This document shows, in pieces, positions 12,478 through 24,521 of a DNA stretch of 64,000 bases. The stretch comes from Lutjanus erythropterus. Taxonomy: Eukaryota > Chordata > Actinopteri > Lutjaniformes > Lutjanidae. The stretch is taken from positions 14,889,088 through 14,953,087 of the forward strand of contig CM034598.1 in assembly GCA_020091685.1 (NCBI GenBank), in the 5' to 3' direction. The position numbers and the translations under genes were made by a program. Numbering within the stretch: the stretch's first letter is position 1; every line of letters starts with the position of its first letter. The notes beneath the pieces are model-generated. The model saw only the letters and a program-made list of their open reading frames with translations, was not told the origin of the DNA and did not search any database.

Positions 12478-12650
12478 GCCTCCATTTAAAGGGATTATTT
12501 ATTGTGGGGTTGTATGTGCATACCCCAAGTTTAGAGATGCAGAGAGGAGCACCAGCATGGAGGCTAAGCAATGAACTGCTGTGGACAGGGTCAGCAGAAA
12601 AATGTACCTCAGCCACTTAAAATAGTCAAGAAACTGCCATTATATAAAAC
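12478..12650 (+). repeat. MITE family G fragment, copy 1
   Basis: It begins TTTAAAGGGATTATTTATTG and shares GTGGGGTTGTATG, ACCAGCATGGAGGCT and ACTGCTGTGGACAGGG with 29881-30055. The same terminal motif bounds the complete element at 48306-48893. Confidence 0.65.
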
Positions 12651-13215
12651 AAATATCACTCTGTCCAGACCAACCAAACTCCATAGGTGAAATCAGTAAT
12701 TTTACCTAGCAGAATACAGGAATTGCTGGTTTACCGCTGCCTGCATCTTAGTTTCTTTGTGTGATTGCATGACATCAGTTACTACCTGTTCTTTTATAAT
12801 AACAGATTCACACAGTTATACAAACAAATTAACAGGTTAAGGCAAAGGTAGGCCAGCAACTCCCATGTTCTGCAAAGTAAAATTATTGATTTTGCCATTG
12901 GAGTTTGGTTGGTTTGGAGAGAGTGATATTTAGCTTATATAGCATCTTGTCAAAAAAGGCTGCCTGATGGTAAAGTAGATAAAGTGTCCATGTACTCCTG
13001 TCTCAACCAAAAGCAACTCAGACACATTTTTCACTTGCATGTCTCACGCATCAGAAATACTCTCATTTCAATCCGTGCAGCTGTCTGCTCCAGCTACATC
13101 CCTATCTGACAGGTGTAAATATGAGCTAAAGCATTTTTTCTGAGTCTGTTTTTTTTTTTTTTCAGCAATACGTGCACAAACAAGAGGCTGGTGCCGGTAA
13201 AAAGGCACTGAAAAT

Positions 13216-13417
13216 GCTTTTTTTAAGATTATTTTTTGGGGGCTTTTTTGCCTTTAATCATAGTGACAGCTGAAGATATGACAGGAAAGAGGGGTGAAGA
13301 GAGAGGGGATGACACACAGCAAATGGGCCGCAGGCGGGATTCAAACCAGTGGCTGCTGCAGAGGACTAACAGCCTCAGTACATGGTGTGCACGCCCTACC
13401 AACTGAGCTATAGGGGC
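13216..13417 (-). mobile_element. tRNA-derived SINE
   Basis: On the minus strand the element starts GCCCCTATAGCTCAGTTGG. It carries a pol III A box (TAGCTCAGTTGG, 13399-13410) and a B box (GGTTTGAATCC, 13337-13347) with tRNA-like spacing. After the tRNA-like head comes a unique body and a T/A-rich tail (13216-13250). A tRNA gene proper is excluded because the head does not fold into a full cloverleaf with a matched acceptor stem and continues into SINE body. Confidence 0.85.
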
Positions 13418-16400
13418 AACCTGAAGATGTATTTTTATCCTCACTTGGTAACCTAGGTGGAGCTGAGTGTGTTCTATAGTCAGAGATCAATTCACTCCGC
13501 TCCGTTTTTATCCCACAGATTCTCCCTTCACTTTACCCAGCAGCTGGGAAACATGCAAGAATTTCTTAGACTTTTTCTGCAGTGTTTTTGTGTGCAAACT
13601 GTACATTTACTGCCACTAGACATTTACTAGACAACTTCACCATCAAACTTTAATCCCTCTACTCTGATCACCAACACTCGTCTGTCTTGAGTGCAGCCAC
13701 CAGCTCCCTCTTTTTTCCTGTCTCTCTTTTGCTCGTCCACATCCACTGCACACACACACACACACACACACTACAATACTTACTAACACATTGGAAATAG
13801 TCTCACATACCAAAGGAAAACTGCAAACTGCACAGAAAACTTGGATGCTCATTTACTGCACACTTTGAAATGCACCCATAATAAAGATCCTATAGACCTT
13901 CGATCCTCAAACTGCGATATGAGTACCACTGGTGGTACATAAGCACCATCTAGTGGTATCTAAGTTTTTTTTTAATGATATCAAAATAATACAAAATTTC
14001 AAGTAAATATACATAAACTGTGAGATTTCTGAGATGTAATTTAAAATAAGCTTAGTCTACCCTGTATTTTTGTCTCAATATTATTCTGCTACATAGTCAC
14101 GATCATGCACATAGCACTCGCCTCTCATCCAATGGCAAGATAGTAAGCAGAGGTGAAATGAAGAGGCTGAAAATGAATGCCTCAATGAATGGCTCAAAGG
14201 GGAACTATAATGGGGAGCAGCCATTTTGAAAATGAAGTGGATGACAGTGAACAGAGCAGTAGTCCTATTGGCTACTTAAAAAGCACCAGTGAAGTGTCCA
14301 CAGCACCTGTGAGCACCAGTGGTGCAAAACAGTTAGGTGTTACTTGGAGGGGCCAAAATTTTCTGAGTAGGTATGTAGAGTAAAAAGTTTGAGAAACACT
14401 GCCATAAATGTTTCAGTGTCCAGATAAGGGGTTAGATTGATCTTGATTTTGGTTGAAATACATTTTGTTGCTCAACCTAGCCACAGCAATACATTGCTTA
14501 GTTTCAATCCTGGTGCTCCTCTCTGCTTCTCCAAACTGGGGGCGTGTCGACCAGCATTAGGTAATACACTGATGATTGATATGTACCTCATACAATCCCA
14601 CATTAAACAATCCAAACAGTCCCTTACATATAAGTAATTGAATCTCAATCAGTGACTGTACTTAAGATTTTGTGACTTTAATACTCACACAGCAGCCCAG
14701 AAAGAAAGATTGGTCTTTTACTAAAAGACTTCTTTCATCTCGCTAATTCAAACTTCTTCACAGTACAAAAGGCAAACACCATTAAGAAGCCCATCTATCT
14801 ACATATATTTGTTTCTCACACCTTTTTCAGCCACAATTTTGTCTCCGGCAGAACTCATTAACTTACCTTTCATTCCTAAATCCTGCTCGAGTGTGCAGGA
14901 GGTTACACATGCTGCACCTCAGAAAGAGGTAGCGTGCTGCCTGACTGGGTAATGAATGCTCTTATTCTCACACCATTATTTACTGTGAAATGTTGGGTTG
15001 CAAGGCTGAACATTACAGGATACACCTCATCCCGAACAAAAAACCTGCATTGAGTTGTTATTGTTTTTGTTACAATGGTCTTTGTGAATCTAAAATGGCT
15101 ATATGATGGAAACCAAGCACAGCGCCAGAAAACTTTAACCTCTGCAATCAATCTCCCTATTTCCTTCTCTCACCCTCAACAGGCCCAGTGTGTGTGTGTG
15201 TGTGTGTGTCTGTGTGTGGGTGGGTGGGTGTCCCACAAATCCAAACACACACACATGCATAAACACACGTGCCTGTTGCTTGTTCCACTTCCTGTTAGTG
15301 AAGCACAGCCCCTGAGGAGATTTGTTTGATTCAGTGCTCCACCATGGAAGACTAAGAAACAAGTGAGTGAGCAGAGTAATTCAAACCTTATTGTGAGAGA
15401 AAAAAAAGGGAAGGAAAACCACACAAAACGTACAATAGGTTATACTAAGTGGTAGCTGGTGCACTGATGTTAGAATAGATTTTTCTAATACAAAAAAAGG
15501 GGATGTTGCATGTTATTACACAGACCAAAGCCACCTCTAAAATAGTCTCCATCAAGCCTGAGGGCTGTGTGAGGAATGGAAAATGAGGGGATTATGCCAC
15601 CAGGACCGTGGACCACAGGCGAAATCCATTCACTATTGTTTCAAGCCAATACTACACTCATTTTATTGGGGGAGAAAGGGAAAGAAAACATCCTCAGAGA
15701 GAACCAACAGGGTCGTTTTTTGAACGTTTAAATAAAGTCATAATAAATATTCTTGACAAGCGAACAAAAGCCCATTTAGGAAAAACTGGCCATAAACTTG
15801 TTGAGAAATTTTATTTCAATAAAATGACAAATTGCATTGGTGTTACAGTACAAATTAGCGTACACATTTTAACAGTGCAGTCATGGTTAGACTTTAAATA
15901 GTCTAAAACAAAAACTACATCTTTGGAATAAAGGTTAACTAAGACTCAGACATTGTCTTTTACTTTATGTCGATGATTTATCTCAGTTTGTAGGTGTGCC
16001 TGTTACAAGCACAAAATTCCTCAAAATGTTCTTAAGACGCTGAACTAAAGTAAAAAAAAATCCTTCTCTGCACATAGTGACTTGAAATAAAACACTCATT
16101 CTTGTGAAGTGGGACAAAACCTACATTTTTTGATTTTGATTTGTTATGTTTTTTGATTTCACAGCATAGTTGTAGTGAGTAACCATTTTATATTTTTAAA
16201 TTGATCAGTTCAGTAAAAAAAAAAAAAATCAATTTTTATAACAAGGTGATTATATTGGCACATTTCATATCAGTAGATATTGTTGTAGCTCATTTATGCT
16301 CAATGTTAGATACGCACACAAATACAGATGGAGCCTCCTGTCCGAACTCTGCCTTCATTTTGTCCGTACTTCTGCACGTTTTCTCAATGCTTACGGACAC

Positions 16401-17404
16401 AGACCAAACAGAGCAGTAACTCTGGTAGTCACGGGGGCAGTGTAGCAGTGTAGCCAGTAGTTCGAGCAAGACATGATCACAGAACACAACAAAGAAGTTT
16501 TAAAATTCCAATAGTATGGTAGATGATGTTCATCATCAAATATTAATTAGTAGTGAAAGAATTCACAGACCACCTGCGTCTACATCACTGCCTTTGCTTT
16601 TGCCTCTTTCTCTAGAGGTTTGTTATTACGGACTCCACTGTTTGCTGTTGTCAGAAAGTTTTGACTCCTCTTCTTGTTTGGGGGAACTTCTGCCTCCTCT
16701 TCATGGCTGACTGAGCAGCGCCCTCTAGCAGATGCATCACTTAAAAGCCATGCCAACTTAAAGGATGCATGGAAGTATGTGGGGAGTGACGGTTACATTG
16801 TTTAAAACGTACATACAAAAGCATAAGTGACCATTTAGTTTTAGACTTTGGAGACTTTTAACACATTTTTAAATTGTTTGAAGTAGCTGAAGTTTTCTGG
16901 CAAGTTTGGAAATATAAAAACTCAAAGCAAACAAAACATATTTATAAATCTGTATCGCTGTAAACTCTTTTCAATTATTTTTCATTCCATTTTATAAGAA
17001 CAGTATGTATCCTGGTAATTTCTAAGACTGCAACATCTCAGTGTGTTTTAAAGATTCAACGAATCAGAGGTCTGTGTTGCCCTCAGTCTGGTTTCATAGT
17101 GGGACGAGCCTGGACCCCTGGTGAACTTATCTTGAGACATATGCCTATATAAGTTTATTACAACTGTAGAATCTGGCAAAACAATACGTATCATAATACA
17201 GGGGTTACAATGCATTGTGATTGCTATTTTTTAATCTCATTTAAGGAAAACTGTCATAGTATAAAGAACACACCCCCATATAATCCAAGTTTTACAAATA
17301 TCACATTTTATGCAATCAGAACAATTAAGATAAATAGCAGAGCTTATTCTAGCTCACACTGGACAGGAGACAGTAAAACCTTGACATCTATCTATCAAGA
17401 GTCA

Positions 17405-17605
17405 TATAGGGTAACACTATCACACTTAAAATTACATCGGCTACAACATTTTACAATATTACAATTTCATTTAGTAGACGCTTTTGTCCAAAGCGACACA
17501 CGACACTAGCAGTTTTAAAGTCGCAGTCTGTGTGTCATTGGACTGTGGGAGGAAACCAGAGCTTCTTGCTGTAAGGCTGCACAGCACCACTGTGCCACCT
17601 GGTAT
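17405..17605. repeat. Fish interspersed repeat with GGACTGTGGGAGGAAACC core
   Basis: It contains TAACACTATCACACTTA, TTTAGTAGACGCTTTTGTCC and GGACTGTGGGAGGAAACC. The flanking parts recur in order at about 21248-21330 (AACACTATCACGCTTA, GGACTGTGGGAGGAAACC), so the two are copies of one family. Both are followed by an AACTAGCAAGCTAACAAAA-type array. Confidence 0.65.
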
Positions 17606-17884
17606 GTGAGGAGTGGAAAAAACATTTTGTCAGGCAGCACTGCAAGTGTTGTTGGCAATTCTTTTTTTTCCCCTTCATTTTCCAGCAGGCCTACTAGATC
17701 AGTTTGTTGCTCAAATATACACATAACCTCTCAGCTGGCTCTATCAGATTCACTTATGGTTGGATCCATGCTGTTTTTATCTTCTTTTTTTTTTTTTTTT
17801 TTTTTACTTTTTCCAAAACTTATCACTGTTCTCCATTTATGATGCTCCAATATATTCTCTATAGTGTAGCTGGCACCTTGATTA

Positions 17885-18095
17885 CCATTAGCTTACATCA
17901 GCTATATAGAATTTGTTTTTTTGCCACATTATTTTCTAGTTCCTAGTGCTTGATAACTAAGTTGGTTAATTTTTTTGCTATATATATATACACAAATATA
18001 TATATATATATGCACACATATATATATATATATATAATGAACTAGAAAATACCGTGGCAAAAAACTAGCTAACAAATACTATATAGCTAATGTAA
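17885..18095. repeat. Inverted repeat around an AT dinucleotide tract
   Basis: The left arm (about 17885-17941; AGCTATATAG, TTGCCACATTATTTTCTAG) is the reverse complement of the right arm (about 18037-18095; CTAGAAAATACCGTGGCAA, CTATATAGCTAATG) with a few mismatches and small gaps. Between them lies (TA)n with short interruptions (17980-18036). The whole block could extrude as a cruciform. Confidence 0.75.
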
Positions 18096-18260
18096 GCCAA
18101 CAAAACACTACAAAGCTAACAAAAACCTAGAAAGATGACAAAAATTTGCAAGCCAGCAACAGGCTAAAAAAGACAGTAGAGAGTTAACAAAACACTTGCT
18201 AACTAATAAAAAACTAGCAAGCGGACCAAAAGAAAACTACCTAACAAAATCAAATAGTGT
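18096..18260 (+). repeat. Degenerate AACTAGCAAGCTAACAAAA-type minisatellite, short block
   Basis: This is an imperfect roughly 20-bp unit (CTAACAAAAACCTAG, AACTAGCAAGCGGACC and similar). It ends at AAATCAAATAGTGTAAC, as the longer block at 21340-21962 does, so the two loci belong to one family. Confidence 0.7.
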
Positions 18261-19062
18261 AACAGTTTAAAAGGTTGTAGAAGACTTTTACATGATTAAA
18301 TATTTTAAATATAAAATGATTATGAAAGGCAAAATGAAACTGTTTATCCAGATAGCTAAACAATGCTAGCCTGAATTTAGTTAGGCCTGTGAATTTTACA
18401 TATAAAATATTTTTGTGTAAAGTTATGCTTTTGGTGCCTCATGTTGTCAGTGCTGTCTCTCTGTCAGATAGCCTTTAGCCATGAGGATGTGCTGGTCCGA
18501 CAGGAGTTTAAAGCTAATCTGTCTTTCCTCAGCTGTAGGCCCACACTGTACTGCAGCCACTTCTTATAGCAAATAATATGGAAGCAACAAAAATCCCCTC
18601 CAGCATTCATCTGTCCAAAAAGTCTTTGGAGCTTTTTTTTTTTTTTTTTTTTAAATCCATGACTGCAGGAAAACTAATGTTGAGAGTAGCCGCTGGTAAC
18701 ATGACTTCCTGCTTAGATGCTGGTGATCCAATGTGATACTGTGAACACAGCTATTATTGATGTACTGGCTAGCAGTTACAAACAGATACAGGCAAGCTGA
18801 TAAGTGTACGTTAAATTTGCTGCATTTAGAGTAAAAAAAAACGTTCAGACAGTGTGATTTCATGCAGATCCTACACATGAAATGATTTTTATGCTGTGGT
18901 TTAAAGCATAAGATTGTAAATTATATATTTAATGTGTAAGAAATGTTACTAAAATTATGTTGATAATATCAAAACATCAACCAAACTAATACCAGCTGTC
19001 ATTACTGACATTCAGCTGAATCATTTATACAGTTTTATGTTCTCTGTCCTCTGAATAGTCAC

Positions 19063-19733
19063 ACACTCTTCAAAATAAAGGTGCTATCTAGAACCACGAA
19101 GGGTTCTTCGGCTTGTCCCTATAGGAGGACCCTGTTTAGTTCCTGCCAGAACCTTTTTAACCTTTTATAAAGTTTCCACTTGGATCTCTTTCAGAGACAA
19201 ACGGTTTACCCAGAACCCTCTCTGGGGGTTCTATCCAGAACCTCCTAAGGGCACCAACAAGAACCCAACCAGGGGGTTCTAATGGGAACCTTTTAGTGTT
19301 TCAAGGGTTTTATCTGGAACACGTTCAGGGATTTCTACCAAGAACCTTTTTTATATTCCATGGGTTTTATCTAGAACACACTCAACGGATTCTACTGAGA
19401 ACTGTTTTACATTCTAAGGGTTTTATTTAAAACATTCTGGGTTTTACGAAGAACCTTTTTATATTCCATGGATTTACTCTAGAACCAGATCAGGGGGTTC
19501 TACTGACAACCTTGGTTATTTTCTAAGGGTTTTATCTAGAACACACTCAGGGATCTACCAGGAACCTTTTTATATTCTTAGGGGGGTTTCTTTAGATGAA
19601 AAGGGTTCTGAATGGACCTTTTAGTCTTATAAAGAACCCATGACAAACCCTTTCCTCAAAAGAGGGTTCATGAGAAATAAATGATCTGGGTGGAACCTCA
19701 GCCCTTCAGGGAGAACCCTTATTTCTCAGAGTA
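19063..19733 (+). repeat. GGTTCT/AGAACC palindrome-rich array within a TIR element, copy 1
   Basis: The ends resemble each other as terminal inverted repeats (left ACACTCTTCAAAATAAAGG, right CCCTTATTTCTCAGAGT). The interior is a roughly 55-56-bp unit built around GGTTTTATCTAGAACAC and TTCTACCAAGAACCTTTTTA, repeated with divergence. Copies occur at 23083-23760 and, inverted, at 50440-51118. It looks like a MITE whose inside has expanded in tandem. Confidence 0.8.
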
Positions 19734-20956
19734 CAGATGAGCATGTTGCACATGGATACGCAGAGTGAATATTTTAACATTGTGTGTTAAAATGACATCA
19801 CTTTTCCATTTCTCATCCCATGTTAATGTGTCTTTCTTCATTTTCTGATTGACCAACCCCAGTAATCATCGTATCTCATCACAACACTGCCCTCTCCTCT
19901 GCCGCTGCAGCTCAACAATTCAGTAGAGCCAAATTAAACAGAGACTCATCACAATAAAGCGCGGCATAAACATTATGCTTTTGTGCTTGAGACTATTATT
20001 GCCCCATCCTTTCTCCGCGCAGATGAAATTACATGCGGTGGATTATGACAGGCATCACTTTGTATCATGTCTTGTGTGGCTGGTATCTGGTTTTCAGAGT
20101 GACAGCTCCACAGAAAATGTGGAAACAGCACCCACATGGTCAAGTTAACCAATTCAAAGGAGATGTTATAGCAATCACCGTGTTACTGTAATTAAATTTA
20201 GATTGAATCAAGTCCATTTTCATGGTACGGCTCATACAATTTTCAGTTGATACAATTTTAAAGCAGCCGTGGCAGATGTAGATCCTGCCGTCTGTTCTAA
20301 TACAGTCTGCTGAATGAGCAGCTCTACTCTGCAGAAAATAAATTGGATACAATCTGATCTACTGAAAGTCTTTCAGACTTATTCCGGCTGAATATCTTAG
20401 ATTAACATAGAATGGCAGCGAGAGAGAATTAACAGATCTTTCTTGCCTATTGAGGCTGTGTGTGTCAGACTGAATAGAGCTACAGTCCACATGGTGGGGG
20501 ATCATCAGTGGAGCTGAAGAGAGCGACTCCACACTTGACTGCGCAGATTAAGAGAGTGACAGGGACCTATGACTGCCTAATTCAATGGGGGCACTCTCTG
20601 TAGAAAACACTTCATTCTCAACAATGTCACTTGGCTCTCCTGTGCGATATATCCTGCTATAAAGTATTATAGAGCTACGGTGGAACACCCCCGCCTTTTT
20701 ACTTCTATTCAGCTTGAAAGCAGGAGCTGTGTTGCAAGGGCCAAGCAGTCATCAATTTTATAGCATGCTAAAAGAAAAAAGAAAGATCAAAACACACCTC
20801 TTCTCACTCGTTAGGTTTTAACTTCTTTGACTTTTTTAAGAGCTTTGATTATCAGCAAAAAGCTGGGCGTTTTAAAACAGGATATCGACATCACAGACAG
20901 CTAATGAATGATACATATATCTGAATTTCTGAGCATTTCTTTTCCTTTTTTCAAAG

Positions 20957-21064
20957 GGAATCACTGGGATCCGGTTTGCTGAACATCAGAGGTGCTACAT
21001 CAGGACCCAAACTAAGAAGCTACCCACAGTGGCAGAGGTGGAGGCTGAGGACACAGAGTTACTG
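20957..21064 (+). CDS. tnmd: Tenomodulin, central BRICHOS exon
   Basis: This 108-bp exon encodes 36 residues, GITGIRFAEHQRCYIRTQTK then KLPTVAEVEAEDTELL, in phase 0 at both ends. It joins directly to ...VHDFKN of the preceding exon. The human counterpart reads [20 protein letters not shown]. The Cys in RCYIRTQ is the first of the two BRICHOS cysteines; its partner (EIC) is in the next exon. The acidic tail (EVEAEDTE) corresponds to the acidic loop of mammalian tenomodulin. The acceptor is TTTTTTCAAAG and the donor GTACGC, which is less canonical (no GTRAG). BRICHOS domains assist folding and limit aggregation of client segments in this family. Confidence 0.93.
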
Positions 21065-21096
21065 GTACGCCTCCTCCCTCGGCTGTCTGCTCCTCA

Positions 21097-21189
21097 GACT
21101 CTCTGTAGTCCTACAGAGGCTGTCATGCATATTGTAGGGAGATAACCAGAGTTGAGCACTGAGCACCACACAAATCCTCAGCTTGTCCA
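21097..21189 (+). repeat. Left copy of a 93-bp direct duplication
   Basis: It is identical to 22010-22102 at all but about 4 of 93 positions. It starts 33 bp after the preceding tnmd exon. The two copies bracket a repeat core and a long minisatellite. Confidence 0.9.
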
Positions 21190-21339
21190 GAGGAAAAACC
21201 TGGACGTTCATGACAGGGCCGATACAAATACTAGAAACAGATAGGATAACACTATCACGCTTACAAATACACCAATACTACCAGTTATAGAGTTGCAATC
21301 TGTGTCACTGGACTGTGGGAGGAAACCCACAACTTGCAA

Positions 21340-21962
21340 GCTAATAAAAAACCTAGCAAGGCAGCAGAACAGTTGTGAGCTAACAAAAAACTAGCAAACT
21401 GGCAAAACTATCAAGCTAACAAAACACTATATAGCAAGCTAACAAAAAATACCAAGCTGACAAAAGAAAAACTGGCAAGGTAATGAAAAACTAGCATGCT
21501 TAACAAAACACCTAGCAAGCTAAAAAGAAAACAATGAAGGCGGCAAAAACTATCAAGTTACTATAACACTAGAAAGGTAACCAAACACCACAAAAACTAG
21601 CAAGCTAACAAAAAACTAGCAAGCTGACAAAACTCTAGTTTGCTATCAAAACACTATATAGCAAACTAACAAAAAATAACAAGCTGACAAAAATACTAGC
21701 AAGCTAACAAAAAACTTGGCAAGCTAACAAAACTATCAAGTAGTAGAAAGCTAAGAAAATGCTATGTAGCAAACACGAACAAAAATAGCAAGTTGCCAAA
21801 AAGCTAGAAAGCTATCTAGCAAGCTGACAAAGAAACAAGTGAGGCAGAAAAAACTATAAAACAAATAAAACACTAGAAAGCTAACCAAACACTAACAAAC
21901 TAACAAAAAAAATGCAAGCTGACAGAAAACTAGCAAGCTAACAAAGTCAAATAGTGTAACTC
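21340..21962 (+). repeat. AACTAGCAAGCTAACAAAA minisatellite, long block
   Basis: More than 25 degenerate units of about 18-22 bp occur here, based on AACTAGCAAGCTAACAAAA with variants (GCTGACAAAA, ACACTATATAGC). The array ends at AAGTCAAATAGTGTAAC, as does the short block at 18096-18260. Confidence 0.85.
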
Positions 21963-22009
21963 TTTAACAGGTCAAATACTGTAGCGGACTTGTACATGGT
22001 TAAATAAAG

Positions 22010-22102
22010 GACTCTCTGCAGTCCTACAGAGGCTGTCATGCATATTGTAGCGAGATAACCAGAGTCGAGCACTGAGCACCACACAAATCCTCAGCCTGTC
22101 CA
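22010..22102 (+). repeat. Right copy of the 93-bp direct duplication
   Basis: It matches 21097-21189 with about 4 mismatches. It follows a TACATGGTTAAATAAAGG segment that ends the minisatellite-bearing element. Confidence 0.9.
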
Positions 22103-23082
22103 TCTCATCCTATCTCACTGAAGAATAAACTGGGGTTTGTGGTGCCTGTGAAACCGTCAGAAAGCTGCCCACAAACCCATAGCCTCTTTGTGGCTCACAT
22201 CAAATGGTGTTTGCTGTCAATCTTGAGCCAATATTAATTTTTAATCATCTCCTCCAAAGGCTCTACCCAAATAGCCTAAAGGGGGAAGGGTGTAAGAGAG
22301 GTCTGAGAGAGAGGTAGGCCATTAAAATGGTATTTTTTAAAAGATGATTTCTTTGTAAAATTCACAAGGCTCCTTCTCGAAGTTTAGAGTGATTCATTTT
22401 TTTTTCTCTTAGTCGTATGTGAACTTCAGCAAAAGGAATGGAAGAGATTCAATCAATCAAAATTCCCAATTTTTCAGTGTCACAGTGCAATTCACTGAGT
22501 GGGCCGTATGTTCAAAGAGAAAATCCTTCTCTCAAATGTCTCGTCTGCTTGCATGCTCTCATTTACATTTCACATTGTAGCAGGGAAAGAAGAAGTACAG
22601 TAGCTGGCAAATATCTGACGTTCACCGCTCACGGCTTCATTTTAAAATCAGAATAAGCCAATTGTCAGTCCAAGCAAAACCTAGACTCAGTTTTAACTTT
22701 AAGAACACAAGCTGTTACACCCAAAAACCAAAGGCTGTTTTGTTTTTTTTTCTTCTCCTCTTATCTTCATAATGTCTGATCCACGTTTACAGATACTAAT
22801 TGCCCAAGCAGCACCATATGTCCATGCCATTTCTGTCTTCTTTTGTGTGCTGTGAAGCCTAATTGGCTTAATTCACAGCTCCAAAGTGAATCGTTTAAGG
22901 CCAGGAAAGTGATTGGGGCTTATATGAGTAGTTATGGAAGTTGTTATTATGACTACTATAAGTTAAATGTGTGTCATACACTGTGGGTTTAAGCTGTGGG
23001 TTATAAATTGTTGTGATCAAGCATATGGAATAATTACACGCTGCTGCAGTCTGGTCTCATGAGACGACAATGAAGGTAGGCT

Positions 23083-23760
23083 CACGCTCTTTGTAATAAA
23101 GGTACTAACTAGAACACTGAAGAGTTCTTCTGCTTGTACCCATAAGAGAACCCTTTTTGGTTCCTATTAGAGCCTTTTATAAGGGTTCCACTTGGATAAC
23201 TTTGAGAGAGTTCTACCCAGAACCCAATATAAAGGGTTATACTTTGAGCCATCTGTGAGACTTTTCACCCATATTAGAGGCTATTCAGAGAACCGGAGTC
23301 TTTCCACCTTTTAAGAGGGCCAACAAGAAGTGATCAAGAAGGGGAGTTCTGCAGAGTACCACTTTATATTCCGAGGGTTTTATCAAGAACCCACTCAAGG
23401 TTCTACAGAGAACCCTTTTATACTAGGGTTTTATCTAGAAGGGAGTTATTCTGAAAACCTTTTTATATTCTAAGGATTTATTCCAGAATGCACACAGAGG
23501 GTTCTATGGAGAACCTTTTTACATTTCCAGGGTTTTATCTAGAACCCACCAAGGGGTTTGTATCAAGAACATTTTTAAATGTCAAGGGTTTTATTCAGAA
23601 CCCACTCAAGAGGTTCTACAGAGAACTTTTTTATATTATGGGACAAAGAACCCTTGATGAACCCTTAATGAAAGAGTTCTTTAAGGATTTCAACAATCTT
23701 TTATTAACTCTTCCATCCAAAAATGTTTTTTTGGATGAAACATTCTCCATGGCATAGTCT
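23083..23760 (+). repeat. GGTTCT/AGAACC array, copy 2
   Basis: It begins like copy 1 (CTCTTTGTAATAAAGGTAC, then TAACTAGAACACTGAAG and GTTCTTCTGCTTGT). It contains the same GGTTTTATC-AGAACCCAC and TTCTACAGAGAACC units. The right terminal repeat is not evident. The open frame in its 3' half is an array artefact. Confidence 0.8.
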
Positions 23761-24401
23761 AAAGTCTCTCTCAGCAACAAGCTAAGGATGCCAAATCCAA
23801 AAACAAAAAAGCATCAGACAAAACCAGAGAATTTAATAGTTCTTGCTGTGAACTTTTTGTGGCTTCTGGAGGGGTTTTTGAACCACTGGACTACGTAGTG
23901 ATAACCAAGCAATTTATTATTTAAATTTATTTCTACTATTTTACTAAATAAAGAATATTGTTGCCAGGATTATATCCACAGGCAACATTTGTTCAAATTT
24001 TTTGAACCACATGCTAGTCGTAGGGAGGTGGTGGGCGTGCAAAGTGCTGGGTTTGCATCATAAGTCCCACATGGGATTGCATTTAGGCAACAAAGGAACT
24101 TTGGTAATAATATTTTAGTTGCTACAAGCCAATTTTGTATTGGAAAAGAAGGATATTTCAGTAAAACAAATGAAATATGTTGAATGTTTTTCAGATGATT
24201 TATACTCAAATTGGGAGATATTAAAAACATCCTTCAGGTGGCAAATGTATTTGGGGTAAAGTTATATATGACCCTTATCTTATTTAATTCTATTATCATA
24301 GTGTAAGTCTGGCCTACTGAGCAATTATCTGGATGTTTGTGATGAGAGAATTTATACTGTAGTTGTTTTTTGTTTTTGTTTTTTACTAATGGGTACCTAT
24401 T

Positions 24402-24521
24402 CTTTTATTCCAGGGTGAGTATGATTGGTAACACTTGAGATTACAGCCTGCATGTCCTGTAGTTTCTATCACAGACGTCTAGATAATTGCTCAGTAGATC
24501 ATACTCACCCTGTAATAAAAG
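24402..24521. repeat. 24-bp inverted repeat with 72-bp loop
   Basis: The left arm 24402-24425 and right arm 24498-24521 are reverse complements at 23 of 24 positions (core AGGGTGAGTATGAT / ATCATACTCACCCT). The loop carries TTGAGATTACAGCCTGC; a GTGGGCTGTAATCT stretch nearby (24715-24728) resembles its complement. It is probably a small foldback transposon. Confidence 0.85.

Larger units (their letters stand above)
12187..20956 (+). other. tnmd: tnmd intron following exon 12046-12186
   Basis: It is bounded by a GTGAGT donor and a TTTTTTCAAAG acceptor. It contains the SINE, MITE fragments, a foldback around an AT repeat and a GGTTCT-type array listed separately. Poly-T/A runs lie at about 13148-13162, 16217-16229, 17786-17805 and 18633-18651, and microsatellites at 13747-13771 (CA) and 15188-15213 (TG). 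The interval 19740-20560 looks single-copy within the window. No independent gene was recognised. Confidence 0.75.

Noticed and set aside
13337-13417. A possible tRNA gene on the minus strand
   Set aside because: A and B boxes are present but the sequence continues into SINE body and lacks a matched acceptor stem.
23488-23757. An 89-codon open frame
   Set aside because: Lies inside the GGTTCT/AGAACC array; repeated residues follow the array unit.
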